DNA of 64,000 nt from DSWT01 sp035420085 (GTDB lineage Bacteria > Chloroflexota > Anaerolineae > B4-G1 > SLSP01), in NCBI GenBank assembly GCA_035420085.1, contig DAOLUH010000024.1, forward strand, positions 13,844-77,843, read 5' to 3'. The notes under the pieces were generated by a model. That model was not told the origin of the DNA. It did no database searches and saw only the letters and a program-made list of their open reading frames with translations. Positions 51,098 to 60,305 of the stretch are shown here, piece by piece. A program made the position numbers and the translations under genes. Each line of letters begins with the position of its first letter. The first letter of the stretch is position 1.

Positions 51098-51112
51098 AGT
51101 ATGCTCCTTGTG

Positions 51113-51240
51113 GAAGTGAGTAAAGAGAAGTGAGTAAAGAGAAATGAGTAAAGAGAAATGAGTAATAAGGCTCTAGCTTTCTCTCACTCCTTACCCTTTA
51201 CTCTTTACCCTTTACCCTTTACCCTTTACCCTTTACTCTC
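51113..51240. repeat. Heptanucleotide array 6 (18 units, one register, inverted)
   Basis: Purine-rich units GTAAAGA/GAAATGA/GAAGTGA (51116-51168) continue without a register break into pyrimidine-rich TTTACCC/TTTACTC units (51188-51240), forming one large hairpin in the fhs-folD spacer and ending at the fhs stop codon. Confidence 0.88.
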
Positions 51241-52989
51241 TTATGATAGCCCGACGATCTTCCCGTCCACGAGATCCACGCTCATGAACGCGGGCTTGCT
51301 GGGCAGGCCGGGCATGGTGCGCATCTCGCCCGCCAGGGGATAGAGGAAGCCGGTCCCCATGCTCGCGCGGATGTCGCGGATGGGGAAGGTGAAGCCCTTC
51401 GGCACGCCCTTGAGCGCCGGATCGTGGCTGAACGAGAGGTGCGTCTTCGCCATGCAGATCGGCGTTTTGTCGTAGCCCAGGTCGGTGTAGAGCTTGATCT
51501 TCTCCTCGGCCTCCGGGCTGTAGTCCACGCCATCCGCCCCGTAGACCTCGCGCGCCAGAATTTCGATTTTCTCCTTGATCGGCTGCGCCGCATCGTAGAG
51601 GAAACGAAAGTCCGACGGCTCGTCGGCGGCCTTGACCACCGCCTCCGCCAGCTTCAGCGCGCCCTGCCCGCCATCGGCCCAGTGCGTGGTGACAACGGCA
51701 TCGGACGCGCCCGCCCGCAGCGCCGCTTCGCGCACGATGGCCCACTCGGCCTCGGTGTCGGTACCAAAGGCGTTGATGGCGACAACGACCGGAATGCCGA
51801 ACTTGCGCGCGATCTTGATGTGCGCTTCCAGGTTTGCCGTCCCACGTTGCAGCAATTCCAGGTTTTCCTGTGTGTATGCCTTATCCAGCGCCCGCCCGGC
51901 GACGACCTTCGGCCCGCCGCCGTGCATCTTCAGCGCGCGCACCGTGGCGACCATCACCACCGCGTTGGGGATCAGGCCCGAAACGCGGCACTTGATGTCG
52001 AAGAATTTCTCCATCCCGATGTCGGCCCCAAAGCCCGACTCCGTGACCAGGAAATCGCCCACCTTCACGCCAATCTGGTCGGCGATAACCGAGGAGTTGC
52101 CGTGGGCGATGTTGGCAAACGGCCCGGCGTGGACGAAGGCCGGCTGTCCTTCGAGCGTTTGCAGCAGGTTGGGCATGATCGCGTCCTTCATCAGCACGGT
52201 CATCGCGCCGGCCACGCCCAAATCCTCGGCGGTGATGGGGCGCTTCTTCGTGTCCGTGCCGATGACGATGCGCCCGATGCGCTGACGCATGTCGTCGAGG
52301 CCGGTGGTGAGCGCGAGGATCGCCATCAGCTCGCTGGCGACGGCAATGTCGAAGCCCGTCTGGCGCAGCGGTCCGTCTTCCAGGCCGCCCAGGCCGATGA
52401 GGATGTTGCGCATCACACGGTCGTTCATATCCACCACACGGTTCCAGGTGATGGAGTACGGATCGATGTTCAGCCGGGTCAGCCCGATTTTCTCGAAGTA
52501 GCTGTCGCTCCAGCGGCCTTCGTGATGCAGGCGCGCGTCAATCGCGGCAGCGCAGAGGTTGTGCGCCACGCTGACCGCGTGGATGTCGCCGGTGAGATGC
52601 AAATTGAAGTCCTCCATCGGGATGATCTGGCTGTAGCCGCCGCCGGCCGCCCCACCTTTGATGCCGAACGTCGGCCCCATCGAAGGCTGGCGAATGGCGG
52701 CGATGCTGTTGTAGCCGAGCGCGCCGAGCGCCTGCGTCAGGCCGACGGTGGTGGTGGTTTTCCCCTCGCCGAGCGGGGTGGGGGTGATGGCGGTCACGTC
52801 AATGTACTTCGCGTTGGGCCGCGCCGCGAATTTCTCGCGCACGTCCAGGTGAACTTTGGCCTTGTATTTGCCGTATAGTTCCAGATCGTCTTCTGTCAAG
52901 CCGAGGCTCGCAGCGATCTCGCGGATCGGGCGTATCGCGGCGGCCTGAGCGATGTCAATGTCCGCAGGGACTGTTTTTTTGTCACTCAT
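51241..52989 (-). CDS. fhs: Formate-tetrahydrofolate ligase
   Basis: 582 residues, slightly longer than the usual about 557. ATG 52989 with GGAGGA 6 nt upstream. Makes 10-formyl-THF from formate, THF and ATP. The P-loop region TPTPLGEGKTTTTVGLTQAL, IRQPSMGPTFGIKGGAAGGG and the C-terminal GFTFPIRDIRASMGTGFLYP are diagnostic. First gene of the run fhs-folD-MFS-ChrB-like. With folD it forms the methyl-branch entry used in acetogenic or formate-assimilating metabolism; nothing here shows the rest of a Wood-Ljungdahl pathway. Confidence 0.97.
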   Translation of the reverse strand: MSDKKTVPADIDIAQAAAIRPIREIAASLGLTEDDLELYGKYKAKVHLDVREKFAARPNAKYIDVTAITPTPLGEGKTTTTVGLTQALGALGYNSIAAIRQPSMGPTFGIKGGAAGGGYSQIIPMEDFNLHLTGDIHAVSVAHNLCAAAIDARLHHEGRWSDSYFEKIGLTRLNIDPYSITWNRVVDMNDRVMRNILIGLGGLEDGPLRQTGFDIAVASELMAILALTTGLDDMRQRIGRIVIGTDTKKRPITAEDLGVAGAMTVLMKDAIMPNLLQTLEGQPAFVHAGPFANIAHGNSSVIADQIGVKVGDFLVTESGFGADIGMEKFFDIKCRVSGLIPNAVVMVATVRALKMHGGGPKVVAGRALDKAYTQENLELLQRGTANLEAHIKIARKFGIPVVVAINAFGTDTEAEWAIVREAALRAGASDAVVTTHWADGGQGALKLAEAVVKAADEPSDFRFLYDAAQPIKEKIEILAREVYGADGVDYSPEAEEKIKLYTDLGYDKTPICMAKTHLSFSHDPALKGVPKGFTFPIRDIRASMGTGFLYPLAGEMRTMPGLPSKPAFMSVDLVDGKIVGLS

Positions 52990-53134
52990 AGAAATCCTCC
53001 AAAATAGTCTGATAGTCTTTAGTTGGCTAGTCATTCGTCAAGTGGTTTGATTGTATATAGAAATGGGGGAAATGCACAAGTGGCAAAACTCACTTCCGAT
53101 AAATCAGGCCGTCACAGAGACGGTGCAATTGTTG

Positions 53135-53163
53135 TTGACAAGCTTGACGTTCACATTTACAGT
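53135..53163 (+). promoter_or_regulatory. Sigma-70-like promoter of double solute-binding protein gene
   Basis: TTGACA (53135-53140), a 17-nt spacer and TACAGT, about 75 nt upstream of the ATG at 53241. Confidence 0.55.
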
Positions 53164-53240
53164 ACCAATGGGTCTGATGATAGGTGTAGTCTTTAGTGCA
53201 GTCAACACAAAAGTTCGTCTACTAATGATCAGGAGCCTTT

Positions 53241-55835
53241 ATGGATACGAAAAGTCATTTCGCATTTGCCCTAACCATACTTCTGTTGCTTTTAACGTGC
53301 CTGCCGGCCTGCGCGCCGTCCACGTCGACGCCGCTGCCCACCCCAGACCCCGTCACCCGCATCACCTTTCTCGCCGACGTGCGCACCTGGAACCACTACC
53401 GCCAGCTCGCCGAAACCTTCAACGCGCGCCAATCTGCTATCCACGTCACGGTGTTGAACCCCGACGAGGCCGCGCCGAAGCGGTTCCCCCAATCTCCGGA
53501 GGAACGACTGGCGAAGTTGGCCGCCGCTGCCGACGTCTTCTTGAGCGATGCGCTCGACCCGGCGACCCTGGCTGCCGGCCGCGCCGTGCAAGACCTGCGG
53601 CCTTTCCTGCAAGTTGATGCGGATTTCGCCCCCACCGACGTCTACACCGGGTTGTTGCCGCTCATGCAATCCGCGGGAGGGGTGTGGGGCGTCCCAGTCG
53701 CCGTGCGTCCCTGGCTCATCTTCTACAACCCGCAGATATTCGACGCCGCCGGCATCCCCTATCCCCACCCCGGTTGGAGTGTGGACGAGTTCTTGACGGC
53801 GGCCCAGGCCCTCACCCGCGCCGACGCCGGCGTGTGGGGCTTCGCTGAGGCCGAAGCCTACCAGAGCGTCGAAGCCTTCGCGCTGCAAAACGGCGGCGCG
53901 TGGGTGAACGAGCAGGGGTTGCCGATGTATACGGACGCGGGCCTCAGCGCCGCCGTCCAGTGGTACGCCGAACTGGCGACCGTCTACGGCGTCATGCCCG
54001 GCCCCGATGCTGACGACGCGCCGGGCAAAGGCGGACAGCGTCTGGCGCAGTTGGATCGCGCGGCAATGTGGGCCGGTATGCCCGGCGCTCTTCTCGATGC
54101 GGATACCGGCATTGCCCCCTTCCCGCGCGGATTGCGCGAGCTTGCCCTGGTGGAAGTCGAAGCCGCCTACATCAGCGCAGGCAGCCCCAATCCGGCTGCG
54201 GCCTGGGCATGGATCGCCTTCCTCACGCGCCAGCCTCCCTCCGGAGGGCGTCTGCCGGTGCGCCCTTCCGTCTATATGGCGGACGCCTATCGCAGCGCCC
54301 TGCCGCCGGAGACTGAGGCGGTCTACCGCTATGTTTTGGAACATCTGGCGCCGACGGCGCGCCGCTATCCCTGGTTCCGCGCGTCGTGGGCCGGATTCGT
54401 GGCCGAAGGGCTGCCGGCGTTTATGCGTGGGGAGACCGGGTTGTCTATCGCCTTGGAAACTGCGTTGAATGTCGCCTTGACTGCACAGGGGCTTCCCCCT
54501 GTTGCGGTCAGTACGCCTGTCCCCCTGACGCCTCCACCACCGACTCAACCGGGCGTCATCACGCTAAAAAGCCGGCTCATGGATGTGTTGTGGCTCAAAG
54601 ACGATCCCCAGGCGCAGCGTCTGCTCCAACAGTATTATGCGAAACATCCCAATGTCGAAGTCAATTTCGTCACCATTGGCATCGAGGGCAATGAAACGCT
54701 GGCCGAGATCGCCGCCAGCGCGGATGTGGTTCCCGTCTACCCCGGCTACGCGCCGCTATCGGACACGTATTTCCTGGATCTGACTGCACTGATGGCCGCC
54801 GATGATACGCTCGACGTGGAAGATTTCTATCCCGTGGCGCTGGAAGCCTATCGCCATCAAGGGAAACAGTGGGGGTTGCCGGGGACGGTGGATGCCACGT
54901 TGCTTTTCTACAACCGGGATTTGTTCGACGCCGCCGGCGTGCCCTATCCCCAGGCCGGTTGGACGTGGGAAGACCTGTTGGCGGCGGCGCAGAAACTCAG
55001 CCACGGCGAACCGCCGCAGCGACAATGGGGTCTGGTCACACTCAACGTCGGGTGGTATACGCTGCCGCTCTTGCTTGCTGCGCAACGCGGCGGGGCGCTG
55101 GTAGACAACCCCGCCGCGCCCACCACGCCCACGCTAGATGATCCGCGTCTAGTAGAAGCCGCGCGTTGGTTCCAGGCTCTCGCCTACCGGGATGAGGTGC
55201 TGGCCCCATCGGCGCTCGACATGAGCGGGTTTACAGACGGGGAGGCGCTGTATTGCAACCACCAGGCCGCGATGTGGATCGCCAATGACAGCGCCGTCTG
55301 GGTTCATCTCAACTGCAACGTCAACCTGGGGATCGCGCCGGTTCCGGTGGAGGGAAGACCGGCGACCTTCTACACTTTCTACGGCCATGCCATTCCCAAA
55401 AGCTCCGCGCATCCCGAAGCCGCCTGGGATTGGCTTTCTTTTGCGACCCGGCAACCCTATTTTTGGACAGGGATACCGGCGCGCCGCTCCCTGCTCCAGC
55501 AAGTCACCTTGGACAAGTATGCCCAATATCCCGAAGCGCAGACTGCACTGCGGCAAGCCTATGCCGAGACCATGAGCGCCTACGCCTATGCCGACGACCT
55601 GCTGTTAGGGGTAGCGCCCTGGGGCGATGTACTGCAACGCCTGTACGCGCACGCCCTGCGCCAAAGCTGGACGACGCGCGAAGACCCGGCCGGCCCGCTG
55701 GCGCAAGCGCAGGCCGGCGCGCAGGCCTACCTCGCCTGTCTGGGCGAGGCCGCCGCCGACTCCGCCCAGGCCCTCACCTGCGAAACGCAAACCGGCGTTC
55801 CCTCGTGGTTTACCATTATGGGACTTCGGGAATAA
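53241..55835 (+). CDS. Lipoprotein with two tandem family-1 solute-binding domains
   Basis: 864 residues, ATG with AGGAGC upstream. Lipoprotein signal LLLLTCLPACAP. The N-half (about 38-415, RITFLADVRTWNHYRQLAETF) and C-half (about 450-855, DVLWLKDDPQAQRLLQQYYA) are each complete SBP_bac_1-type domains; both contain YPHPGWSVDEFL / YPQAGWTWEDLL-like segments after FYNPQIFDAAGIP / FYNRDLFDAAGVP, showing internal duplication. A Pro/Thr linker joins them. No permease or ATPase gene is adjacent, so it may serve a sensor or a distant ABC importer. Followed by a dispersed palindrome. Confidence 0.88.
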   Translation: MDTKSHFAFALTILLLLLTCLPACAPSTSTPLPTPDPVTRITFLADVRTWNHYRQLAETFNARQSAIHVTVLNPDEAAPKRFPQSPEERLAKLAAAADVFLSDALDPATLAAGRAVQDLRPFLQVDADFAPTDVYTGLLPLMQSAGGVWGVPVAVRPWLIFYNPQIFDAAGIPYPHPGWSVDEFLTAAQALTRADAGVWGFAEAEAYQSVEAFALQNGGAWVNEQGLPMYTDAGLSAAVQWYAELATVYGVMPGPDADDAPGKGGQRLAQLDRAAMWAGMPGALLDADTGIAPFPRGLRELALVEVEAAYISAGSPNPAAAWAWIAFLTRQPPSGGRLPVRPSVYMADAYRSALPPETEAVYRYVLEHLAPTARRYPWFRASWAGFVAEGLPAFMRGETGLSIALETALNVALTAQGLPPVAVSTPVPLTPPPPTQPGVITLKSRLMDVLWLKDDPQAQRLLQQYYAKHPNVEVNFVTIGIEGNETLAEIAASADVVPVYPGYAPLSDTYFLDLTALMAADDTLDVEDFYPVALEAYRHQGKQWGLPGTVDATLLFYNRDLFDAAGVPYPQAGWTWEDLLAAAQKLSHGEPPQRQWGLVTLNVGWYTLPLLLAAQRGGALVDNPAAPTTPTLDDPRLVEAARWFQALAYRDEVLAPSALDMSGFTDGEALYCNHQAAMWIANDSAVWVHLNCNVNLGIAPVPVEGRPATFYTFYGHAIPKSSAHPEAAWDWLSFATRQPYFWTGIPARRSLLQQVTLDKYAQYPEAQTALRQAYAETMSAYAYADDLLLGVAPWGDVLQRLYAHALRQSWTTREDPAGPLAQAQAGAQAYLACLGEAAADSAQALTCETQTGVPSWFTIMGLRE

Positions 55836-55850
55836 CCGTTATCCTCACCG

Positions 55851-55935
55851 CACAAAAGCTGTGGCCGGTCTCCGACCGGCCACAGCAATGTTAGGCCTGG
55901 GCGGGCACGGTCGGAGACCGGCCCGAGCGGGCAAT
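55851..55935. repeat. Dispersed GTGGCCGGTCTCCGACC repeat (copy 3)
   Basis: GTGGCCGGTC-TCC-GACCGGCCAC forms a perfect 10-bp hairpin, followed by GGGCGGGCACGGTCGGAGAC and CGGCCCGAGCGGG. Lies between convergent genes. Confidence 0.7.
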
Positions 55936-55951
55936 GGTTTGTGTACAGGCC

Positions 55952-57313
55952 TTAAACGGCGGCGCTATAACCTGCCGTGCCACCCGCGATGTTGTAAACC
56001 TCAGCAAACCCGCGCTGTTTGAGGATGCTTGCCGCTAAACTGCCGCGATTGCCCGAACTACAGATGAGGAGCGTCGGCCTGGCGGGGTCCAGTTCCGTGT
56101 AGCGCGTGCGCAGGTCGGGCGCGGGGATGTTGAGCGCCCCTGCGATGTGCCCGGCGGCGAATTCGCCCGGCGCGCGCACGTCCACCAGGACGAGGCTGGA
56201 ATCATCAGCGAGTCTGGCGCGCGCCTCGTTGGCCGAGACGAGCGGGACTGTGCTGGTGGGGTATCCTGCCGTCACCCAGGCGGACATCCCACCCTTCAAA
56301 TACCCCGCGACGCGATCCAGCCCCACCCGACGCGCCCAGACCGTGGCTTCCATTATAGCGGCTTCGCTATCGGCGACCAGCAACAAGTCTTGATCGGTGG
56401 GCAAGACCCACCCCGCGAAGATGGGGAAGTTGCCGTTGAGGTCGAGGCTCCACGCGCCCGGAACGTGCATCCCGGCGAATCCCGCGTAGGGCCGGGCGTC
56501 CACCACGACGACGTTCGGCTGCGCCATCCGCGCGGCGAACTGCGCGGGCGCGAGCGGTTGCGGCGTGGGCAGTTCGGCGATGCGCGCCGGGCCGCGCCGG
56601 TTGTCGTCGCTGCAGCGGCTGAAGTGATCGGGCGCGGGCGGCATAGCGGAGGTGAGGGAGTGGATAAACGCGCCTTTGTCCGCGATTTGCAGCGCGGGAT
56701 TGTAGCGCCGCTCGTAGCCGATAGTCGAGAGCCGCTTGGCGCCGATGGCGCGCCCGCACAGCGAACCGGCCCCGTGCGCGGGATAAACCTCGCAGAAGTC
56801 GGGCAGCTTGAGCAGCTTGTCGTGCAGGCTGTGGTAGAGTTGCTCCGCCAGCTCGTCGGCGCTGTCCGGGAACAGATCGGGCCGCCCCACGTCGCCGACG
56901 AAGAGCGTGTCGCCCACGAAGACGCCGATGGGGTCCGCGCCGCGCGACAGGTCGGTGACGACATAGGCGATGTGTTCCGGTGTGTGGCCGGGCGTCTCGA
57001 TGACGCGCAGTTCCATATCTTCCAGCGTGATCGTGTCCCCTTCGGCGACCGGCACGTGGTCGAAGGCGCAGTTTCCGGCGCGCGGCGCGTAGATCGTCGC
57101 GCCGGTGATGTGCGCCAGGTCCATGTGCCCGGAGATGAAGTCGGCGTGGAGGTGGGTGTGCAGGACGTGGGTGATCGTCACGCCCAGGTCGCGGGCAGCG
57201 TCGAGGTAGATATCCACGTCGCGCTGCGGGTCTATCACCGCGCAGTTCCGGGTTCCGGCAAGGATATAAGAACTGTGGGCGATTTTTGGGGTGAAGAATT
57301 GTTGAATCAGCAT
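55952..57313 (-). CDS. MBL-fold hydrolase (persulfide-dioxygenase-like) with two rhodanese domains
   Basis: 453 residues. The N-terminal metallo-beta-lactamase fold has HTHLHADFISGH, the GHTPEHIAYV loop and YPAHGAGSLCG, as in ETHE1-type non-heme iron persulfide dioxygenases. The first rhodanese domain (about 265-355) lacks the active Cys (LLLVADSEA), while the second (about 365-453) has it (LLICSSGNRG). This suggests sulfur transfer from thiosulfate or persulfide. Its ATG shares one base with the stop of the hybrid kinase (TGATG), so it is co-translated with that gene. Confidence 0.85.
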   Translation of the reverse strand: MLIQQFFTPKIAHSSYILAGTRNCAVIDPQRDVDIYLDAARDLGVTITHVLHTHLHADFISGHMDLAHITGATIYAPRAGNCAFDHVPVAEGDTITLEDMELRVIETPGHTPEHIAYVVTDLSRGADPIGVFVGDTLFVGDVGRPDLFPDSADELAEQLYHSLHDKLLKLPDFCEVYPAHGAGSLCGRAIGAKRLSTIGYERRYNPALQIADKGAFIHSLTSAMPPAPDHFSRCSDDNRRGPARIAELPTPQPLAPAQFAARMAQPNVVVVDARPYAGFAGMHVPGAWSLDLNGNFPIFAGWVLPTDQDLLLVADSEAAIMEATVWARRVGLDRVAGYLKGGMSAWVTAGYPTSTVPLVSANEARARLADDSSLVLVDVRAPGEFAAGHIAGALNIPAPDLRTRYTELDPARPTLLICSSGNRGSLAASILKQRGFAEVYNIAGGTAGYSAAV

Positions 57314-59796
57314 CAGGTTTCTCCTTTGATGATGGTCTCGTCCACACTGCGCGCCAAGTGTTCCAGGGTCAACGGTTTTTGCAGCCAGACGATCTTGCTT
57401 TCTTGCAGTTCTGCCACGACTGAATCGAGTGGATGGCCGGATAAGACGATAACAGGAACAGCAAGTCCGCGCGCCCGCAAGGCGCGTACCAGATCACGCC
57501 CACCCATCTCTGGCATGATCCAGTCGCTCAACACCAGGGCAATCTCATCTTTGTGACGCTCACACAGCGCCAATGCTTCTTTACCCTGGCGCGCCTCAAT
57601 GACTCGATAATTCAACTGCGTCAACCCATCCACCAGGGTTTCGCGCACCTGCGGGTTGTCCTCAATGACCAGGATGGTCTCTTGATGCCCCAGGATCAGT
57701 TCATCCGCTGCGTGGTGGGCTTCCGTGTGTTTAGCCATGTCCGAGGCGAGCAGGTAAACAAGAAAGGTTGTTCCCTGGCCCACCGTGGTTTTCACGTCGA
57801 TGGCGCCCTTGTGCAGCGCGACAATGCCGAAGACCTGCGCCAATCCCAGGCCAGTACCCTGATCTGGCGGCTTCGTCGTGTAAAATGGTTCGAAGATGTG
57901 CGGCAAGACGTCGTCAGGGATGCCGGTTCCTGTGTCAGATACCGACACCCGGATCCACTCGCCAGCGTGTAATTCTGGCAGTGGCAGCACTTGTCCGGTG
58001 CGAAAGCGAATGTGTTCCAGGCGCACGGTTAACTCGCCGCCGCCCGGCATAGCATCGCGCGCGTTGACCACCAGGTTCATCAACATCTGCCGTATCCGCG
58101 TAGGATCGGCGGCGACCACGTAGTTGGCCTCTGGATCGTCCACGATACGGATGTTAATGTTCTCCGGCAGGGTGCGTTGCCACAACCGATCCAGTTCTTT
58201 CAACAATGGCGCCAGGTCGAGCGGACGCAGGTCAAGCGGCGTACTGCGGCTGAAGTCCAGGATTTGGTTAATCAGCTCAGAAGCACGCTGCCCCTGTTGA
58301 TAGACAATCGTCAGGCGCTCGCGCAATTTCTCGGATAGATCGGGGGTGCGCAAAGCCATCTGGCTGTAAAGCATAATCACCGCCAGGATGTTGTTGAAGT
58401 CGTGCGCGATGCCGGCGGCCATTTGTCCCATCACGGCCAACTGCTGCTGGCGATTGGCGTGTTCTTCAATCTTGCGTTGTTGGGTCACGTCACGGACCAC
58501 GAGCAGCCAGTGCGGCGCTTCAGCATTCGCCTGGATGGGACGAGCAATCACCTCAAAGGTCTGCCCATTTGCCTCAATCTCGCGCCAAAACCGTCCCTCG
58601 GACCAGGTCAAAAATTCGTCCAGCGGATGACCGCCCAGCGATTCCAGAACATCGCCTTCGCGGACATTTGCCAGCACCTGCAAATCCTTCTGTCCGGCAG
58701 GATTGATGAGCAACACCTTGTTCTGACCGTCCAGCACGAGTACGCCGTCCGGCACGGTATCAATAATACGCTGGATCTGCTGCGCCTGTTCCCGCACTTC
58801 GACCAGCAGGCGCTCGCGTTCTTCTTCGGCCTGCACCCATGCCGTAATATCCTCTGCCGTCCCCTCGTAATACAGCACGCGTCCCTCGGCATCACGCACC
58901 GTGCGCGCGTTTTCGCGCACGATCAAACGTGAGCCATCTTTTCTGGTCCATGTGGCTTCAAGCCCGATGATGCGTCCCTCGCGCTCGATACGTTGTCTGA
59001 ACGCTTCACGGGAGTAGTCGGGGAAATAGTCATCGCTGTTGAGGTTGTGTTGCACCATTTCCGCATAGGACGTGTAATTTAGCATACGGATGAAAGCTGG
59101 ATTGGCCGTCAAGAAACGACCATCCGGGGTAGTCTGATAAATGCCGATAGGCGAGTTCTCAAAAATGTCCCTGAACCGTTCCTTTGTCAGTTCGGCGACG
59201 CGCTGCTCCAGTGTTGCGGCGAACTGGGCCAGCTCATCCTGGGCGCGTTTGAGCGTGCAAAGATGGCCTACGGTAGAAGCATACAGGCGTGCGATTTCAC
59301 AGTCATGCTCGGTAAATGGACGCCGGTGGATGAAATTATCCATGCTCAGGAAGCCGATCACGGTTTCGCCGTTCCACAGCCCTACCGCGATCCGGTCACC
59401 TACTCCCACCTGTTGGCCGTCCCCGCGGAATACGGGCGCATTTTTGTAAAGCCGGAACGGCACCGCGCCGGAAACGACCGTATGCAAGCCGGAGGGGGCG
59501 ACGATGGCATGGCGCTCCGCTCGTTCATCCGTTGTCCGCCCTTCGTTGTCGGTGCCATACGTCCCGATCATCGTGCCGCGGTCTTCAGTGACGAAAAACA
59601 ACGCGACGCGGTCAAATCCCAGTTGCTCGCGCCCGGCTTCGACGGCGCGGCGGCAGAGTTCGTCGAGCGTTTTAGCCTTCGAGAGTTCATTGGACACTGT
59701 CGTGAGCAGCGCCAGGCGCTCGGAGAATGACTGTTCTTCGGCAGGCTCTATATTGATCTGGTCCGATACCGTTTGCGACACGTCTTTATCCCACAT
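57313..59796 (-). CDS. Hybrid sensor histidine kinase (GAF-PAS-PAS-HisKA-HATPase-REC)
   Basis: 827 residues, soluble. GAF domain about 30-200 (ELCRRAVEAGREQLGFDRVA), PAS about 215-330 with ENSPIGIYQTTPDGRFLTAN, PAS about 345-445 (IIDTVPDGVLVLDGQN), HisKA His in GIAHDFNNILAVIML, HATPase NARDAMPGGGEL and GIPDDVLPHIFEPFYTTK, and REC with Asp in LVLSDWIMPEMGG and Lys in WLQKPL. It is coupled to the MBL/rhodanese gene by a 1-nt overlap, suggesting that the kinase responds to redox or sulfur signals (inference). No DNA-binding output domain. Confidence 0.9.
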   Translation of the reverse strand: MWDKDVSQTVSDQINIEPAEEQSFSERLALLTTVSNELSKAKTLDELCRRAVEAGREQLGFDRVALFFVTEDRGTMIGTYGTDNEGRTTDERAERHAIVAPSGLHTVVSGAVPFRLYKNAPVFRGDGQQVGVGDRIAVGLWNGETVIGFLSMDNFIHRRPFTEHDCEIARLYASTVGHLCTLKRAQDELAQFAATLEQRVAELTKERFRDIFENSPIGIYQTTPDGRFLTANPAFIRMLNYTSYAEMVQHNLNSDDYFPDYSREAFRQRIEREGRIIGLEATWTRKDGSRLIVRENARTVRDAEGRVLYYEGTAEDITAWVQAEEERERLLVEVREQAQQIQRIIDTVPDGVLVLDGQNKVLLINPAGQKDLQVLANVREGDVLESLGGHPLDEFLTWSEGRFWREIEANGQTFEVIARPIQANAEAPHWLLVVRDVTQQRKIEEHANRQQQLAVMGQMAAGIAHDFNNILAVIMLYSQMALRTPDLSEKLRERLTIVYQQGQRASELINQILDFSRSTPLDLRPLDLAPLLKELDRLWQRTLPENINIRIVDDPEANYVVAADPTRIRQMLMNLVVNARDAMPGGGELTVRLEHIRFRTGQVLPLPELHAGEWIRVSVSDTGTGIPDDVLPHIFEPFYTTKPPDQGTGLGLAQVFGIVALHKGAIDVKTTVGQGTTFLVYLLASDMAKHTEAHHAADELILGHQETILVIEDNPQVRETLVDGLTQLNYRVIEARQGKEALALCERHKDEIALVLSDWIMPEMGGRDLVRALRARGLAVPVIVLSGHPLDSVVAELQESKIVWLQKPLTLEHLARSVDETIIKGET

Positions 59797-59824
59797 TATC
59801 GCTGGCGCTGTTCAACTTCTCATA

Positions 59825-59862
59825 CAAAAAACAGGCCGCCGGGGTGTCCGGTAACCTGTTTC
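59825..59862 (-). terminator. Rho-independent terminator downstream of HEPN gene
   Basis: On the minus strand AAACAGG ... CCGG-ACACC-CCGG ... CCTGTTTTTTG forms a two-part stem with a T-tract, just after the HEPN stop. Confidence 0.75.
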
Positions 59863-59876
59863 TGCCTTAAAGTGCT

Positions 59877-60305
59877 TTAATTTGTGGAACAAGAAATGAA
59901 GTCATTGTCCACCTGCGTGATCGTTATCATGCCTAAAGCAGCGCGTGCAGTCTCCCGGACTTTTTTAGCGACTTCAATAGCTATGGCAGCATCTTCTGCA
60001 TCGGCATCCAAGCCGGGATAGCGTATTTCGACTGCCATATCGGTCAATTGTTGTAGACCTTCTCGTAAATGTTCCCAGTCTGGTTCTATAGGCAGAACCA
60101 GATTCAGGAGCGCTTCCAGGTCGTGAATACGGCGAAAAGGTACCTCCGATTGGATTAAGCGAGCCTTGAGATATTTCTCTACACACTGTTGCGCATGAAA
60201 ACAAACCGCGTCAAAATTGGGTTCATCGGTGACTTGCCATTCACGCCAGGCTGTACGAAAATCCCCCTCTGCTTTGGCGATCCATTCGCTAACTTCTTGC
60301 CTCAT
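59877..60305 (-). CDS. HEPN-domain protein (HepT-like)
   Basis: 142 residues. ATG 60305 is chosen because it sits within the end of the MNT gene with GTTGTATG-region coupling and the family N-terminus (RQEVSEWIAKAEGDFRTA) begins there; a longer in-frame start exists at 60368. The FHAQQCVEKYLKARL motif and RRIHDLEALL are typical of HEPN PF05168 proteins paired with minimal nucleotidyltransferases. In such pairs HEPN is an RNase toxin kept in check by AMP-ylation from the MNT partner; that is family knowledge. Overlaps the MNT gene by 17 nt. Confidence 0.85.
   Translation of the reverse strand: MRQEVSEWIAKAEGDFRTAWREWQVTDEPNFDAVCFHAQQCVEKYLKARLIQSEVPFRRIHDLEALLNLVLPIEPDWEHLREGLQQLTDMAVEIRYPGLDADAEDAAIAIEVAKKVRETARAALGMITITQVDNDFISCSTN

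Noticed and set aside
51113..51240. CRISPR array
   Set aside because: The regular repeats are 7 nt long without spacers and no cas genes are present.
51424..52878. Plus-strand open frame of 484 codons
   Set aside because: Complement of fhs, which is unambiguous.
53051..53617. Plus-strand frame with a hydrophobic N-terminal part before the solute-binding lipoprotein gene
   Set aside because: Its second half is the wrong frame of the lipoprotein gene, the start lacks a ribosome site, and a good promoter lies within it.
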